Positions 11,781 through 24,184 of a DNA stretch of 64,000 nt are shown piece by piece. Below the pieces are notes generated by a model. The model made no database searches, had not been told where the DNA came from, and worked only from the letters and a program-made list of their open reading frames with translations. How positions within the stretch are numbered: the stretch's first letter is position 1; each line of letters begins with the position of its first letter. Source of the DNA: Morella rubra (lineage: Eukaryota > Streptophyta > Magnoliopsida > Fagales > Myricaceae); NCBI GenBank assembly GCA_003952965.2, contig CM025852.1:5902263-5966262 (forward strand), written 5' to 3'. The position numbers were made by a program, and so were the translations under genes.

Positions 11781-12719
11781 AGTGCATCAGCATTTATAAT
11801 TTTCATTCTTCTTACTGCGTTTTAAGTTGGGCATCAACCTAAGCTTATTTTTGAAGTGGCATTAATGTTGGACCAATTTACAATCACGTACAAATTAAAT
11901 AATAACTCCAAGCAAATAAAAAATCAAGCGAAAAAAATAAAATAAGAGAACAACACAAGAGAACACACTAGATTTACAAAAATCCTTACTGTGTGAAGGG
12001 AAAAATTAGTGACGAGATAAATCTACTGCAATAAAATAGAGATTACAAAGTTAAAGTTTATACTTAAAACTTGAGTTTAAGCAAATTAGAAATCAACTAG
12101 ATAAAATCACTAAGGAAAGTAGAATCTCACCATAAATGTAAAATATGACGAAACTCATACCGATAGCCTTCTCAAATGCAATTTCAATTTGCTTACCACA
12201 ACCGAAGATAAAAAGAAAAACTCTTGAATGTCGGCTTACTCTTTTTCACTTACCTTGGGCCTATAAACGGGCTTTTCGATCAGGCATGGACTGGAGGCCC
12301 ACAACAATTAAAACGAATGGGCTTTGACCCATGCATGGACTGGACGCCCGCAAAAATTAATGGGGCAAATGAGAAAGGATAGACAGTTCGTAAATAATAA
12401 GAAGTGAAGACACATGAAGCAGCATGAATGCAAATGCCATCACGATACCATACAATCCAAGGTTTGCTCCACCTCTGTCCTCTGATGATGGGTGGACTGA
12501 ACTGTTTTTTTTTAAAGACCAGGGAAATCTCAGGTGAACACCGAGCTTAGACGAAAGTGACTGCGAAGTCTTAAACCCTAAATCCCGACACGTTAGAACG
12601 GTTCCTCCCCGCACCTTTCATTTGAGTACACGTACATATTTGCTGCTACGAAATTCCAACCTTCTCTCCGTCGTTGGCAGTCGCATCGCATCCGAAAACC
12701 GATCCTAGTTTGCAATAGT

Positions 12720-15298
12720 ATGAAGGAGATTGAGTCTTTGTGGGGGGAAGTGAGGGAGCTGAGTCTGGGGATTTCCGGGGCAGTGGAGCGGCTGGATTCA
12801 CCCCCAACCCCTCTCCAATTCCTCAGAGGCTTCGTCTCCCCTAATAAGCCCTGTCTAATCTCCAATGCCACTCTTCACTGGACGGCCCTCTCCTCCTGGT
12901 CCGACGATTCCTACCTCACTCGAGCCCTCTCTTCCGCTCATGTCTCCGTCCACCTAACCCCCGATGGCAAAGCCGACGCCCTCGTCCCTGAAGATTCTTC
13001 GTCGTCTTCTTCCCTCTGCTTCGCCTCCGCACACGTCCTGCGCATGCCCTTCCCGGAGGCTCTCAAACTCATAGTCAATTCCGATTCCGGTAAATACGTG
13101 GCGTATGCGCAGCAGCAGAACGATTGCTTCCGCTCCGAGTACTCGGCATTGGCTCCAGACTGCGACGCTCACATCCCCTGGGCAACCGAGGCCTTCGGAT
13201 GCCTTCCCGAAGCTGTCAATCTCTGGATTGGCAACCATCGCTCGGAGACCTCATTCCACAAGGACCACTACGAGAATCTCTACGCTGTCGTTTCGGGTGA
13301 GAAGCATTTCCTGCTCCTTCCTCCCACCGATGTTCACCGAATGTACATCCGTGACTACCCTGCCGCTCGGTACTCTTATTCCCAGGTTTTTTTAGATCCT
13401 TAGACTTTAAGCCGGAAAAAATTCTGCAACATCCTCTCCTTTCTAAGTTTTTTTGTCCTTTTGATCGGCAGGACACCGGAGATTTGACATTGGAGCCCGA
13501 GAAGCCATCGAGACATGTACCCTGGTGCAGTGTGAATCCTTGTCCTTCGCCGGAGGATAAACACAGTGAGATGTCAAAATTCCCATTGTATTTCAACGGT
13601 CCAAGACCCTTTGAGTGTACGGTCAAGGCTGGGGAGATACTTTACCTGTAAGCTCTACCATTTCTTTTGCTCTTTCTGTCAACCAACATACACTCGCACA
13701 AATATTGTGCTATTCTGTCATCAGGTGATATAGTTGCATTGGTATGACCAAATATATGCTTCAAGGAATGTCACGTTCATTGTGAAGATAAAACTATCCC
13801 TTTGTCAAGCGCATTGACTTCTACATGTTCTCAAAATCTGGCGTTGACAATATAGTATAAGTGGGATTCCATTTGCACCTCAAGATGTTGAATGGATCAA
13901 TTACTTGAAAAGATTTTACCTTTCTTAACTCGACTTACAGCAAAAGCGACCTAACCATTTGGAATTTTGAAATTGTGTGACTTAAAATTAAAGGAAGTGT
14001 GAGATTCGTGAAGATTGCGGATACTGCAAAAGGTAGTTCTTTTAGAGGACTGATATACTTTCCATTTAGGAATGGTACTCGAGTGTCTTTTGTTACTAAC
14101 TACGTGTTTTGTGGGAGGGAGCAGTCTAATATTTGGAAGGTGTTTGAGCAAACTTATTTTTGGGTGCTTCTGGTGTAGTTAGATTTAGGGTAATCTTCTT
14201 AGATTTCGGAGATGATTACTCACTAATTGGGGAAAAAGATTTTAGGATGTCATCTTCTTGGATTTTGCCTGATGAAGGTCGATAGAATTGTTATGTCTCA
14301 GAGAATGAAGGATAGTAAGAACACTTTGCAGGTATAGGACTCATTCTATGACTTCAGTGCAAGCTTGAGAGTATTGGGAATCTAGATCAAAGACTGGTTT
14401 TCGTTACTGTTATAAGTCATGGTAGCAGTACCATCAACATCTTTTCAAACCCCTGCAGGCTGGTTTTTTAAAATAACAATCCTGCAATTGGTCCTCCAGT
14501 AGGAAATTTCAGGTTTGTGGGATGGTTGGGGAAAGTAGAAGCTTCTCTGGCTGATTTTTAAAGGATATATGGTGGTTCCAAACAAATGAAAATAACAGAA
14601 GGTAGATGTTGGTGTGAACTACTAAATGCATGCATCAGCTTGTGAATAATAAGCTTTTAAGTCAAGGGGTTATCCTTTTTCTTAATTTTTTTTGAGACTT
14701 ATGTTCTTCTGACTGCTGAATTTTTGTTACAATTTTCCAAGTGTACTTGTGATTCAGTTTAATTTGTGCTTCTTATTCTCTTTCCTTTTTCTAAAAAGAA
14801 GCTATTCTCCACTCGTTCCAGTGAATTTCACGTGTTTTTGTTCCTCATCCCTCTCTGTCTCTTTTGCTCTCTAGCAGGAGCTAAAACTTGCGAACACTGG
14901 ATATTACTTTCTTCAAGTGAACTCAGCTTTGATAATGAGGCTTGGAACGTGTCCAATTTATTTCTTGCTAGATTGTCTTACATGGAGTCTTTTTAGAATT
15001 GCAAAGTACCTTTTTTGTTAGGTTCATCCACCCAACTGATTCCTAGACCATAGAAGATTTCCTGAACATAATATAGTTTCTGAGGCATTTATTTGCGGAA
15101 GTGATTCATATTGGATTTTAAGGGCTAGTTTTTGAATTCCTGAAGTTCTTTTCCCTTGCTTGTATTAGGGGGTTGGAACGATATGTCAAAAAGATGAAAA
15201 ACTGGACAGGTTGTAAATGTATCTTGCAAATCGACTGAACTTATTACTTGCTATTTATATGAGAAAAGAGAACTTAGTCTTTTTCCTCCCTTTCTAAG

Positions 15299-15343
<45 letters not shown>

Positions 15344-16144
15344 GTGTTACTGATCACGCATCTGGACGGTGAAAAAGAGAAGGGCAATTAAAAGAATCAG
15401 GTTATATAGAAGGCCTTTGTAGTTATACGGAACCACAACTAAGCTGTCAAACAATAAGAAATACACTAGCAGACACTCGCACGTCTAACTGCAACATCTG
15501 CCAACCAACTATTGTTTTCGTGGCCCTGAAAGCAAAGACAAAATATTGTGCAATTTTTGTTTCTGACATTCAAGCTATTTAAATGGTAGGCCTAATTTTG
15601 TTGCGCAGAGAGAGGACGTTTGGGGGGGGGCTTTGGATCCTAAGGGAAGCGCAATTTTGTGGTTTATTTAAGTGTTTGTACTTGGTAAACATGAATAGTT
15701 GAGAAAAGAAAAGGGTGGTATTGGAGAAGAAAACAGAAGGGTGGATATTTTATCTTAGGAGAGCAATTCTGAATGTTTCATCCTTTTGTTTGATGTGGTA
15801 CTTTCTGCTAAACATTGTTTAACTGTATTGGTAGTAATTCTAAGGCTCTATGGTGGGGTTGATGCAGGCCAAGTATGTGGTTTCATCATGTTAGACAGAG
15901 TCCAGATGCTGGAGGCCGAACTATTGCAATAAACTATTGTAAGGATCAAGTTTTTTCTCTTCCTTCCAGGTTCAGCTCGTATATGTTTGTTAATTGCTGA
16001 GATAAGAGCCTGTTTGCAGGGTATGATATGCAGTTTGATGTAAAGTATGCCTATTTCAACTTCTTGCAAGCAGTTCATTACCGATCAATACATCCAAAAT
16101 TACTGGAAACAGCTGCTGGTGAGTCGGATTTGAATACAGACTGA
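12720..16144 (+). CDS. JMJ32: JmjC-domain 2-oxoglutarate dioxygenase, JMJ32/JMJD7 type
   Basis: Fe(II)/2-oxoglutarate oxygenase of the small JmjC class. Arabidopsis JMJ32 is reported as an H3K27me3 demethylase acting at FLC, whereas animal JMJD7 is a lysyl hydroxylase, so the substrate here is uncertain. Exons 12720-13385, 13472-13647, 15868-15938 and 16020-16144 give 345 residues, the length I recall for Arabidopsis JMJ32; all junctions are GT-AG. Metal ligands are H180-x-D182 (in SFHKDHYENLY) and H287 in the PSMWFHHV motif, whose codons span the second and third exons. The N-terminal half carries the LQFLRGFVSPNKP segment typical of this family. Exon 1 is GC-rich relative to the rest. Intron 2 is 2.2 kb and contains a long CT microsatellite. 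The start is the first ATG in frame and matches family length. No fault is visible. Confidence 0.93.
15298..15340. repeat. CT microsatellite in JMJ32-like intron 2
   Basis: About 19 CT units, slightly interrupted at the end (CTTTCTG). A further G-run of about 10 lies near 15620 in the same intron. Confidence 0.9.
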
Positions 16145-16149
16145 TCGAT

Positions 16150-18440
16150 TTGCACGAGGCATTAAGCATAAATATAAATCCATTGCTGATAAAATATGAG
16201 GTAAATTTACCCAAAGCCAGTGCTGAAGAAGGATGAGGTCTGAGTTGTTACCCCAGGTGTTAAATCGTTCATGTGTGGATTTCCTGGGCATGGAAAGAAA
16301 AGAGAACCCAGAAATATGCCTGAAGGCGACAGAGAGAAGTTTTGGAGAAGGATTTCTATTGCATTATAAATACAGAATTGATGTGGTTTTTCTTTATACG
16401 ATATTTACCACAACAAACGATGCGGCGTAGCTTTTTCTATTTGCTGTGGGATATGTTACCCCTTATTTAAATGCATTATCGATGGCCATGATGCATAGCC
16501 TCATTCTAAATGTATGGAAGTCCTTCCCCAGATTTTGCTGTCATAGGAACTAGTGGAGCTTTCCCACATGTTCTTATGGAATCACATCGAGTGTTGTGGT
16601 TTTATTTTGGTTAGAAAATACATTTGAAAATGATAGGGGGAGGATATGAGCACAGGGAATCTGCGGATGGGAATGCTTCCAAACATTTGAGTTTTCTCTG
16701 GGGAGTGGCTTTCTCGAACAAGCTATTTTTCTCATCACATTTTTTTATCTTTCTTATTTTCTTGTAAAACAAAACACTGAACAAGATACTTGATACAAAT
16801 GACGTCTCCCGCCACCTTCATGATTCAGCTGTAAAAGCAAGAACCCATCTCGCACATAACAGTGTAAAGTACTGACATGAACAAGACAAGTGTGTCGTGA
16901 AGGGAATCTCCCCCACTGCACTCTCTCCCTCTGGGCAGTGGAGGGAGAGATCCCAAGGCTTTTGGGTTTTCCTTTCTTGCTGTCTAGGAGTTTTTTGTTT
17001 TGCTTTTTGGATTTTATATTTATTTAGTCTGTTTCTACTGAGTGCGATCTGTTGAAATGAATGCAGACCGCTGCTGCAGTAGTCCTTGTCGAGGCAGGTG
17101 CTGGTATCTTTCTTCCAAGAGGGGGGAGGATCCGATGACAATGAGCCATCAGCTTTATCTACACCAGATGATATGAAAAATAGGTGGATGTTTTCCTATG
17201 ACCTCTAATGCATGATCTTGGACGCAGTCCAGTCTCGAGGTTTAGAAAAGGAAGGCCAAAATTATCTCAACTTTATTCGAGAAAAGAAGACTCCATGAAT
17301 TGTACTGTTAGCTCAATATCATTCACATATTTACGGTCAAATATGTCTCACTTTCACGTGGGTCGTGGATGTGTTGCGCTATGATGTAACGAGGATCTAT
17401 GTGACTGCTTCACACCATCTCGGAATTTCAGCCAAATTGGCAATAAATACACGGCCCACCACATTTCAATAATGGAGTATTCCGATAAAGAAGCTTTTGA
17501 AATGAGATTAATTGAATTTTTATTCCTCCCCAAAAGGATTTTGGCCATTCATCTGTCATTTTGGACTTTCCTTGCTATATTAGAGGCAGTTTGCTAGCAA
17601 GCGAGATATGGGTATTGGCGTAGATCTTGGTTTTGGTTTTGTTGAATGGTGGGATCCACGCACAATATCCAACATATCTTGCTTGCTACTGCACTCTTCT
17701 CACGACAACTGGGGAGCTTAATTGGGACTCTTTAGACGTGCCATTTGTTATCCTTTGGGTTACTTTGGAAGAATCAGATATCTCGTATTTGACGAAGATG
17801 CACGATCAAAGTACAACCTTAAAAAAAAAGAAGCACAAATATAGTGGATATTTGCACTAACTCCCAAGTGACCATGGCCTGAAACAATAGCTGAATCTGC
17901 GATAGAATGGTCGAAATTTTTCCCGTCTCAGATTCCGCAAGGGAATTGTAATAAATAGAAGATAATGCGTCGGGATCGCCATGGTCCCTAGTACTCCTAG
18001 CTAGTTGAAAGCCGAGTAAATTGAGCTTTTCCGATGGGTTATTGGTTTGGTCCCCTACTGCATTGATGGATTCCGCTAGAAAATATATATTCTTCTGGCT
18101 GCATTTTCTTTTCCACTTCGGGTTAGTGTTGAGCCTTATCCACGAGCCTGATTGCAACTGTATATTTCTGCTGGTCGCTTCTAAATCGATTGCTTTGTAC
18201 TATATCTCTCCTTTGATCAGGAATAATGCACGATCCCTTTGAATCCCTTTGCACCGAATCTTCTCTCGTAAACTTGAGTGGAAAACCCAAATTGATTCCT
18301 GTGCATCTGAGGGACAGAGATTCGCCGGCCAGTCTGACTAGATAGACCCTGATCAAAACCAACCATGCAAGTAATTAAATAATGTCACCATCAAATTGTG
18401 TAGCTAGATCTGGCTTAAATATCTCCCGACAGCTAGCCTT
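16150..18440. other. Region between the JMJ32-like and CCD4 genes
   Basis: The first 300-400 bp is probably the JMJ32-like 3' UTR. The rest shows no coding exon that I can defend. Around 16915-16945 an imperfect inverted pair (CCACTGC / GGCAGTGGA) flanks a CT-rich loop; too short to call an RNA gene. The last few hundred bases should include the CCD4 promoter. Confidence 0.5.
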
Positions 18441-18532
18441 AAATGGCTTATCTATCCCAGTGCTTCACCACGTCCTCTCGTCATTTCTTGTGGGCATCCA
18501 TTTTCTGTATGTTGTGTAGAGGAAACACCAAC

Positions 18533-20404
18533 ATGGATGCCTTCTCTTCTTCCTTCCTCTCTACTCTGGCCATGCCAAAACTTCTCTCCGTGACAATGAA
18601 AACTCAAAAAGCCTTCCGGACACCACCATCATCAGCTAATGGTCCTGTCCTTCATGTGTCTTCTGTTAGGATTGAAGAAAGGCCCCAGCCCCAGACCTCA
18701 ACTGCAAAACCTTCGCCCTCCCGCACCACCACAAAAACATCTCCCCAACGTCCAGAAACCCAAGGCACATCACGGTTGTCACCATTATCATCATCGCAAA
18801 AATCTGCCACTTCATTAGAAGCTAAACCCCTGGCATCAGAGGCAAAGAAACGACCAGAGCTGTCAGTACCGGCAGTGATCTTCAATGTATTCGACGACAT
18901 CATCAACAACTTCATAGATCCTCCGCTCCGAACTTCCGTGGACCCACGGCACGTCCTCTCTAACAACTTTGCTCCGGTCGAGGAGCTTCCCCCAACAGAG
19001 TGTGAGGTGATACAAGGATCCCTACCACCGGAACTTGATGGTGCCTATATTCGCAATGGCCCAAACCCACAGTACTTGCCTCGTGGGCCTTACCATCTCT
19101 TTGACGGTGATGGCATGCTTCACTCCATCAAGATCTCCCAAGGCAAAGCCATCCTCTGCAGCCGCTATGTGAAGACCTATAAGTACAACATCGAGCGGGA
19201 TGCTGGTTATCCTCTTCTTCCCAATGTCTTCTCGGGCTTCAACGGCCTTGCTGCTTCGGCAGCACGGGGTGCTCTCTCTGCTGCCCGAGTCTTCAGTGGT
19301 CAATACAATCCTGCGAATGGTATAGGTCTAGCAAACACCAGCTTGGCTTTCTTTGCCAACCGGCTCTTCGCGATCGGTGAGTCCGACCTCCCTTACACAG
19401 TGAGATTGACCTCCAACGGAGACATCGAGACTCTGGGTCGCCATGATTTTGATGGCCAGCTCTTCATGAGCATAACTGCTCACCCCAAAGTAGACCCTGA
19501 CACGGGTGAAGCGTTCGCCTTCCGATACGGCCCAGCTCCTCCATTTCTGACATATTTCCGGTTCGATGCTAACGGTAAAAAACAACCAGACGTGCCCGTA
19601 TTCTCCATGGTCCGTCCCTCTTTCCTCCATGACTTCGCAATCACCAAGAAATTCGCAATATTCGCGGACATACAAATAGGGATGAACCCCATGGAAATGA
19701 TAGTGGGAGGAGGGTCTCCTGTGGGTGCAGACTCGTCCAAAGTGCCTAGACTCGGAGTTATTCCTCGATATGCAAAGGACGAGTCGGAGATGAGATGGTT
19801 CGACGTCCCGGGGTTTAACATCATACACGCCATTAATGCATGGGACGAAGATGATGGAAGGGCTATAGTGATGGTGGCACCAAACATATTATCAGTAGAG
19901 CACACTATGGAAAGAATGGACCTCGTCCACGCGCTGGTAGAGAAAGTAAGGATCGACCTCAATACAGGGATCGTAACAAGGCATCCAATTTCAGCAAGAA
20001 ATCTAGACTTTGCAGTGATAAATCCGGCATACGTGGGGAAGAAGAATAGGTACGTCTACGCGGCGGTCGGTGATCCAATGCCCAAGATATCAGGGGTGGT
20101 GAAGCTAGACGTGTCCAAAAGAGAGCGCCAGGAGTGCACGGTGGCGAGCAGAATGTTTGGGCCGGGGTGCTATGGGGGAGAGCCTTTCTTCGTGGCTAGG
20201 GAGCCAGGAAATCCAGAGGCAGAGGAGGACGATGGGTACTTGGTGTCATATGTCCATGATGAGAAGGAAGGAGAGTCAAGGTTCTTAGTGATGGATGCCA
20301 AGTCCCCCAATCTTGATATTGTGGCCGCCGTGAAGCTGCCGCACCGGGTTCCCTATGGCTTTCACGGATTATTTGTGAGGGAAAGCGACCTCAAAAATCT
20401 CTAA
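18533..20404 (+). CDS. CCD4: Carotenoid cleavage dioxygenase 4 (plastid)
   Basis: Non-haem iron dioxygenase that cuts carotenoids at the 9,10 (9',10') double bond to give apocarotenoids such as beta-ionone. CCD4 enzymes sit in plastoglobules and set petal, fruit and leaf carotenoid levels. Single exon, 623 residues from the ATG at 18533. This start gives MDAFSSSFLST, the usual CCD4 N-terminus; the frame is open upstream to another ATG at 18443, which would add 30 residues. Residues 1-100 are Ser/Thr/Pro-rich and poor in acids, as expected of a transit peptide. The four iron-binding histidines are present: H317 (SITAHPK), H366 (SFLHDF), H432 (NIIHAIN) and H611 (YGFHGLF). The family core DGAYIRNGPNP and FDGDGMLH are intact. 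Many CCD4 genes have introns and some, as in Arabidopsis, have none. It looks functional. Confidence 0.95.
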   Translation: MDAFSSSFLSTLAMPKLLSVTMKTQKAFRTPPSSANGPVLHVSSVRIEERPQPQTSTAKPSPSRTTTKTSPQRPETQGTSRLSPLSSSQKSATSLEAKPLASEAKKRPELSVPAVIFNVFDDIINNFIDPPLRTSVDPRHVLSNNFAPVEELPPTECEVIQGSLPPELDGAYIRNGPNPQYLPRGPYHLFDGDGMLHSIKISQGKAILCSRYVKTYKYNIERDAGYPLLPNVFSGFNGLAASAARGALSAARVFSGQYNPANGIGLANTSLAFFANRLFAIGESDLPYTVRLTSNGDIETLGRHDFDGQLFMSITAHPKVDPDTGEAFAFRYGPAPPFLTYFRFDANGKKQPDVPVFSMVRPSFLHDFAITKKFAIFADIQIGMNPMEMIVGGGSPVGADSSKVPRLGVIPRYAKDESEMRWFDVPGFNIIHAINAWDEDDGRAIVMVAPNILSVEHTMERMDLVHALVEKVRIDLNTGIVTRHPISARNLDFAVINPAYVGKKNRYVYAAVGDPMPKISGVVKLDVSKRERQECTVASRMFGPGCYGGEPFFVAREPGNPEAEEDDGYLVSYVHDEKEGESRFLVMDAKSPNLDIVAAVKLPHRVPYGFHGLFVRESDLKNL

Positions 20405-22694
20405 GTTTCCTACATTAATTCAGTAACACAGTAAGCTTTACACCAGGTCTGCAAGGCCCCATAGATCATTCACACCACACAACAAATATAAAGTTTACCC
20501 TGAACAGGTTCTAGTAAAGTTGCTGCATTTGTCCACACTAGATAATCTTTCAGAGATATTAATACATCATCTATCTGCCAATTCTAGGTGACAAAATGAG
20601 TGGTCCAGACAGTATTTTCATTTGTTACCTGCAATCATATGCTGCTATGGGCCCGTTTTAGAAATACCAGTTTTCTCCTAATTCATGACAAGACGATTCA
20701 GGATTTTGGCCATGCTCAAAAGGCAGATATCGGGTTGTGAATCTCAGTCAATCCAAAGCTCACTGCGGTCTACTTGTGCTGCACACTCGCTGCTTTTGGT
20801 CGTAGTTATTTTTGAGTGGGGAGTGTATCTGTTCGTATTGTCGGGGTTTTTTTTTTTTTCAGACCACAGGTTGAGGATTGACGTGCTTATACAGTCGGCA
20901 GCCAAATAGCTCCGACTGCACACAAGCAGTTTTCTGTAATATGCCCACCAAAAATCTAATTTCTAGTCTCCTCCCACATCTCATCAGCCAAATAGTTCTT
21001 CGACATGTTAGAGTCAGGTGGGAAATCTCATGACTTTTGTGGGTAAGAGATATTTGTAGGTTGTTGTCAGTTGATTAAGGGATTTCGGATTGGGGTACAG
21101 GCAGAGGGTTTTTAACCAAGAAGAGAACCAATGAGCGACATTTACTTGTGCCAAAATTCCCAAAACAAATCCAAACTTGCTTATGCGGCCACCGGATTTT
21201 TCTTTTTAGGTTGTTTTATTTCCAGAAGTAGACTTGGTCAACAATTTGGCTTAAAACAGAACGTCAACAGCCCACCGTTTGACAAACTTGTCAGGACTGA
21301 AACTGATTATAAAATTAGCATTGAAGTCTACGTAACTTGTAAAAAACTACCATTCGTGACTCGCGAAGATATCGTCTCAAAGTACCATGCTAGTTCATGG
21401 GAATAGATTTTTCGGCCTCAAGAAAGCCTATTGAGGCCCCGTGCCCAGTCCCATCCGAACACATGCAAAGCTCATGTCTCCTAAGTCCGACAGCTCTCTT
21501 AAATAGGTGTAAAAAGTACAGTTTAAAGGAGGTCAATCATCTGATTCTCTAACACTGTCGATGTTAGAAAGAATAAAATCTAGTCATAAAATGGATGAAC
21601 AAAAGTCGCCTTACTAAAAACCAATAAAGGAGAAAGAAAGAAAAAGTAAACCCTACTTGATTAAAAAAAATTAGAAGACACGGATAAAAAAGAAACCGAC
21701 ATCGAAGAAAAGGGAGAACGGGCTAAGGCCCAGGAAGCCCTAGCCCAAACGATGAGAAAATGGTTTAAGTAAAGAAAGAGGAGGAAGAAAAAGGTGCACA
21801 CAACTCTTTCTCTGATAACAAAAACTAGAAAAAGAAAAGATATTAGAAAATGGTTATTGACAATAGCATCGAAGAAATCCCCTTACAGGAAGGATTTTGA
21901 ATTTTAGCGTGTTATTTTGCTTGCAGGAGGAAGGAAGGAGATTTTGAACCTTTCAACCTGTCCCAAATGCTCAACTTTAAGTCTAGCTCCCTCGGACTTT
22001 TGGCCTATAGATTTCTGTGATAGACCGGTTAAAAATGGCTTCATCACTAGTCAAAACGTTTGTCATCAATGTAAGGCCTTAGACTTTAATTTTCAAATAT
22101 CTCATAGTTTGCTGGAGGATAATATGACAACAAATTTAGTAGTTGAGAAATGAACTTTAGAAAGGAATGTCAACTTTGGTGACAATGAGGTTTATCAGAT
22201 TATGCAGTTTGTTGTTGTCTTTGGTGTTGGTTTGTTATTTTATTTTTTAGTTCTTTGGGTCATTTATTTTGTTTTTAGGAGTCATACTTGAATTTGGATG
22301 TACGCGCCATAAGTGAGGATTTTTAATAAAATTCGAAGGTATTGCCCTCTTTCTTTAAAAAAATGTAAGAACTTGGCTTTTTTGTCTTTGGCTTGGAGGG
22401 CAAGAGTGAATATCGGGTTAAATCAAAATAAAATTAGGGACAAATACACTTAAACACTTTGCACCTCATCAATTATTTTTGTCACATTGCACCAAAAAAC
22501 TATTGATTTTAAACATTTCTATACATCCTCTTAAAATTTTTCAAAAATTAAGTTTTGCAAAATCGATGAAAAATTTTAATAATGCAAAATATATATTTTT
22601 CTTTAATTAATTTAAAAAGAAAAATACACAGGTACAAATAATACCCTCATGTTTTATTTCCGTGACACTAAAGTCCTGAAGTTTTGATTCTCCT

Positions 22695-23064
22695 GGGTTT
22701 GAAAGTTATTCAAGCTGCATTTCGAACTGTCAGGATAGGCCAAGAAGAGGGTTGGGCACGAGTTATTTTATAAGTGATTCCCAGATCCTGGGCCGCGACC
22801 GGTGCTGGATGACATTGTGGCGCGTACTCTGGAGGCGCTCAAGGCACATCCTGACTGGAAGTTTCAATGGGTAACCGTTGAGCAGAATAGGATGGCTCAT
22901 TCACTGGCAAAATGGGCTTTTGAGCTGCGACAATGGCGAAATTTTGGTGTTTGTAATAATCCGATTAGGAGAATCCGAAACTGTGACTTGATTTAATCTG
23001 CTCTTTTTCTACTGCTATATATGAAATCCACTACGAACTCAGAAAATAAAAATAAAAAAAAAAA
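22695..23064 (+). pseudogene. RNase H-like (RVT_3) relic, probably LINE-derived
   Basis: The translated stretch around 22802-22993 reads like the end of a plant RVT_3 RNase H domain: LDDIVARTLEALKAHPDWKF, then EQNRMAHSLAKWAF with the conserved N..AH.LAKWA signature. Upstream DNA from 22695 encodes the preceding EEGW and SDSQIL motifs, but the frame is broken, so this is not a working gene. An A-rich tail at 23040-23064 fits a retrotransposed LINE end. It could alternatively be a remnant of a standalone RNase H-like gene. Confidence 0.65.
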
Positions 23065-23197
23065 GATTCCTTTTTTATGACCTCGAAAGATTTTGCACCG
23101 TTCAGTAGGCCCATTGTTGAAATGATTATCAAAGGTTTTTCTTCCTTCTCAAGAATGAATTTGACCACAAAGAAACGAACACGTATAAGAGGTGCTT

Positions 23198-23202
<5 letters not shown>

Positions 23203-23236
<34 letters not shown>

Positions 23237-23237
23237 A
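23203..23237. repeat. TA/TG compound microsatellite
   Basis: A (TA)n run followed by about 11 TG units. Potentially polymorphic; no gene association. Confidence 0.9.
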
Positions 23238-23492
23238 TGTATACTTTTTATACGATTGCTTCCCAGTATTTATCTCTTCAATCAATATCTCCTCAGTATG
23301 CTGATCAATACAGGTATGGAGTCGTAAGCGACAGCTAACTCTGGTCTACTTGAAAAAGAAATGAACGAATATGTTATGAAAATCATTAATCCTAGTTTCC
23401 CCCAGCAAATGTTTCACCTACTTGTTGTCAATGGCTTGCCCTCGTTGGAGACTCAACACTTGAAAGTTGTAAGGGGCTTCAGAACTCGACTC

Positions 23493-23696
23493 TTAGATGT
23501 GGCAGAACATAACCATTGAAGGAGGGCAACAACTCGATGACCCGGTATCTGAAGGCAAGCTTGTTCAAAATGGGCCATTTGTATCAAATGGGTAAAATCT
23601 CTGCCGGACAGAATCTGTTGGAATCAGTGACCAAAGCAGCTCATCATTAGCCCCACAATAATCCTTGGCACAAATCTCTACAGGCTGGTAGTATGC
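23493..23696 (-). other. Possible unassigned terminal exon
   Basis: Minus strand. After a good splice acceptor (TTTTTTTAG at 23697-23705) a frame stays open for 67 codons to a TAA. It starts AYYQPVEICAKDYCGANDEL and includes WSLIPTDSVRQRFYPFDT. Residue use looks protein-like, but I do not recognise the family, and I find no upstream partner exon between here and the apyrase stop at 24185. It could be an alternative 3' exon of the apyrase transcript, a gene fragment, or chance. Confidence 0.25.
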
Positions 23697-24184
23697 CTAA
23701 AAAAATACACATAGTGCGTGAAGGAATAAGACAAAGTAACACATTGAAAGAGACTAATATATTTGTTTTCTTCTTCTTCTGCTTATTCTCGTCTCTCTTC
23801 CCTCCCCGCCCCCCACCCCAAAAAATCTTCATTGGTTAGTTAAAGTTTATGAGACGGCAAGAGGCACAATCCTCAATTTGAAAGCAAAATCAAATCTGAA
23901 TGCACCAGTATAGTTCAGCTCACAGGTATGCTCCCAATTTGGAAGAGAAGTTCAGGTTGAAGAATGATGATGAAGTTCAAGCAGTCATCATTTCATTTCT
24001 CTAAATAGAGGATGTTAGAAAAAACAGTTAACGAACTAAAAAAGTACATGAAACTGAGGCTATAATTGAATAGGGGAAGCACAATTTTCTAATGAATTAG
24101 ACATCTTTTTCCCTCTGCTAAAAATAAAAATTTCCATTCCGCAAAGAACTGAGTTACCATACCAGAAATGTAGAAAACCATGCC

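Larger units (their letters stand above)
8540..12600. other. Gene-free region between the NIP5;1-like and JMJ32-like genes
   Basis: AT-rich intergenic DNA with no supported exon. It contains one arm of the foldback MITE family (about 9461-9600), two hAT-like MITEs (10242-10425 and 11393-11780), and short AT microsatellites (for example 9321-9340 and 10508-10528). The last 150-200 bp before 12720 should be the promoter and leader of the next gene; I see no clear TATA box. Confidence 0.6.
20410..23450. other. Region downstream of CCD4
   Basis: Begins with the CCD4 3' UTR. It contains what looks like a LINE tail near 22200-22366 (GGATTTTTAATAAAATTC then a short A-run), one arm of the foldback MITE family (22438-22600), an RNase H-like relic (22695-23064), and a TA/TG microsatellite (23203-23237). 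No intact gene recognised. Confidence 0.5.

Noticed and set aside
14000-14150. Open-looking stretch in JMJ32-like intron 2
   Set aside because: The frame closes soon after and no known domain is visible; no splice evidence.
16915-16945. Short imperfect hairpin (CCACTGC / GGCAGTGGA)
   Set aside because: Stem too short and loop pyrimidine-rich; nothing indicates a riboswitch or small RNA.
16818-17141. 107-codon minus-strand open frame downstream of the JMJ32-like gene
   Set aside because: Lys/Gln-rich without family match; probably chance in 3' flanking DNA.
19328-19962. Two long minus-strand open frames (160-166 codons) across CCD4
   Set aside because: Antisense shadows of the conserved CCD4 coding sequence; the plus-strand protein is unmistakable.
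21917-22153. 78-codon open frame with several cysteines
   Set aside because: Not a recognised domain, and it precedes LINE-tail-like DNA. Codon use and context do not support a gene.
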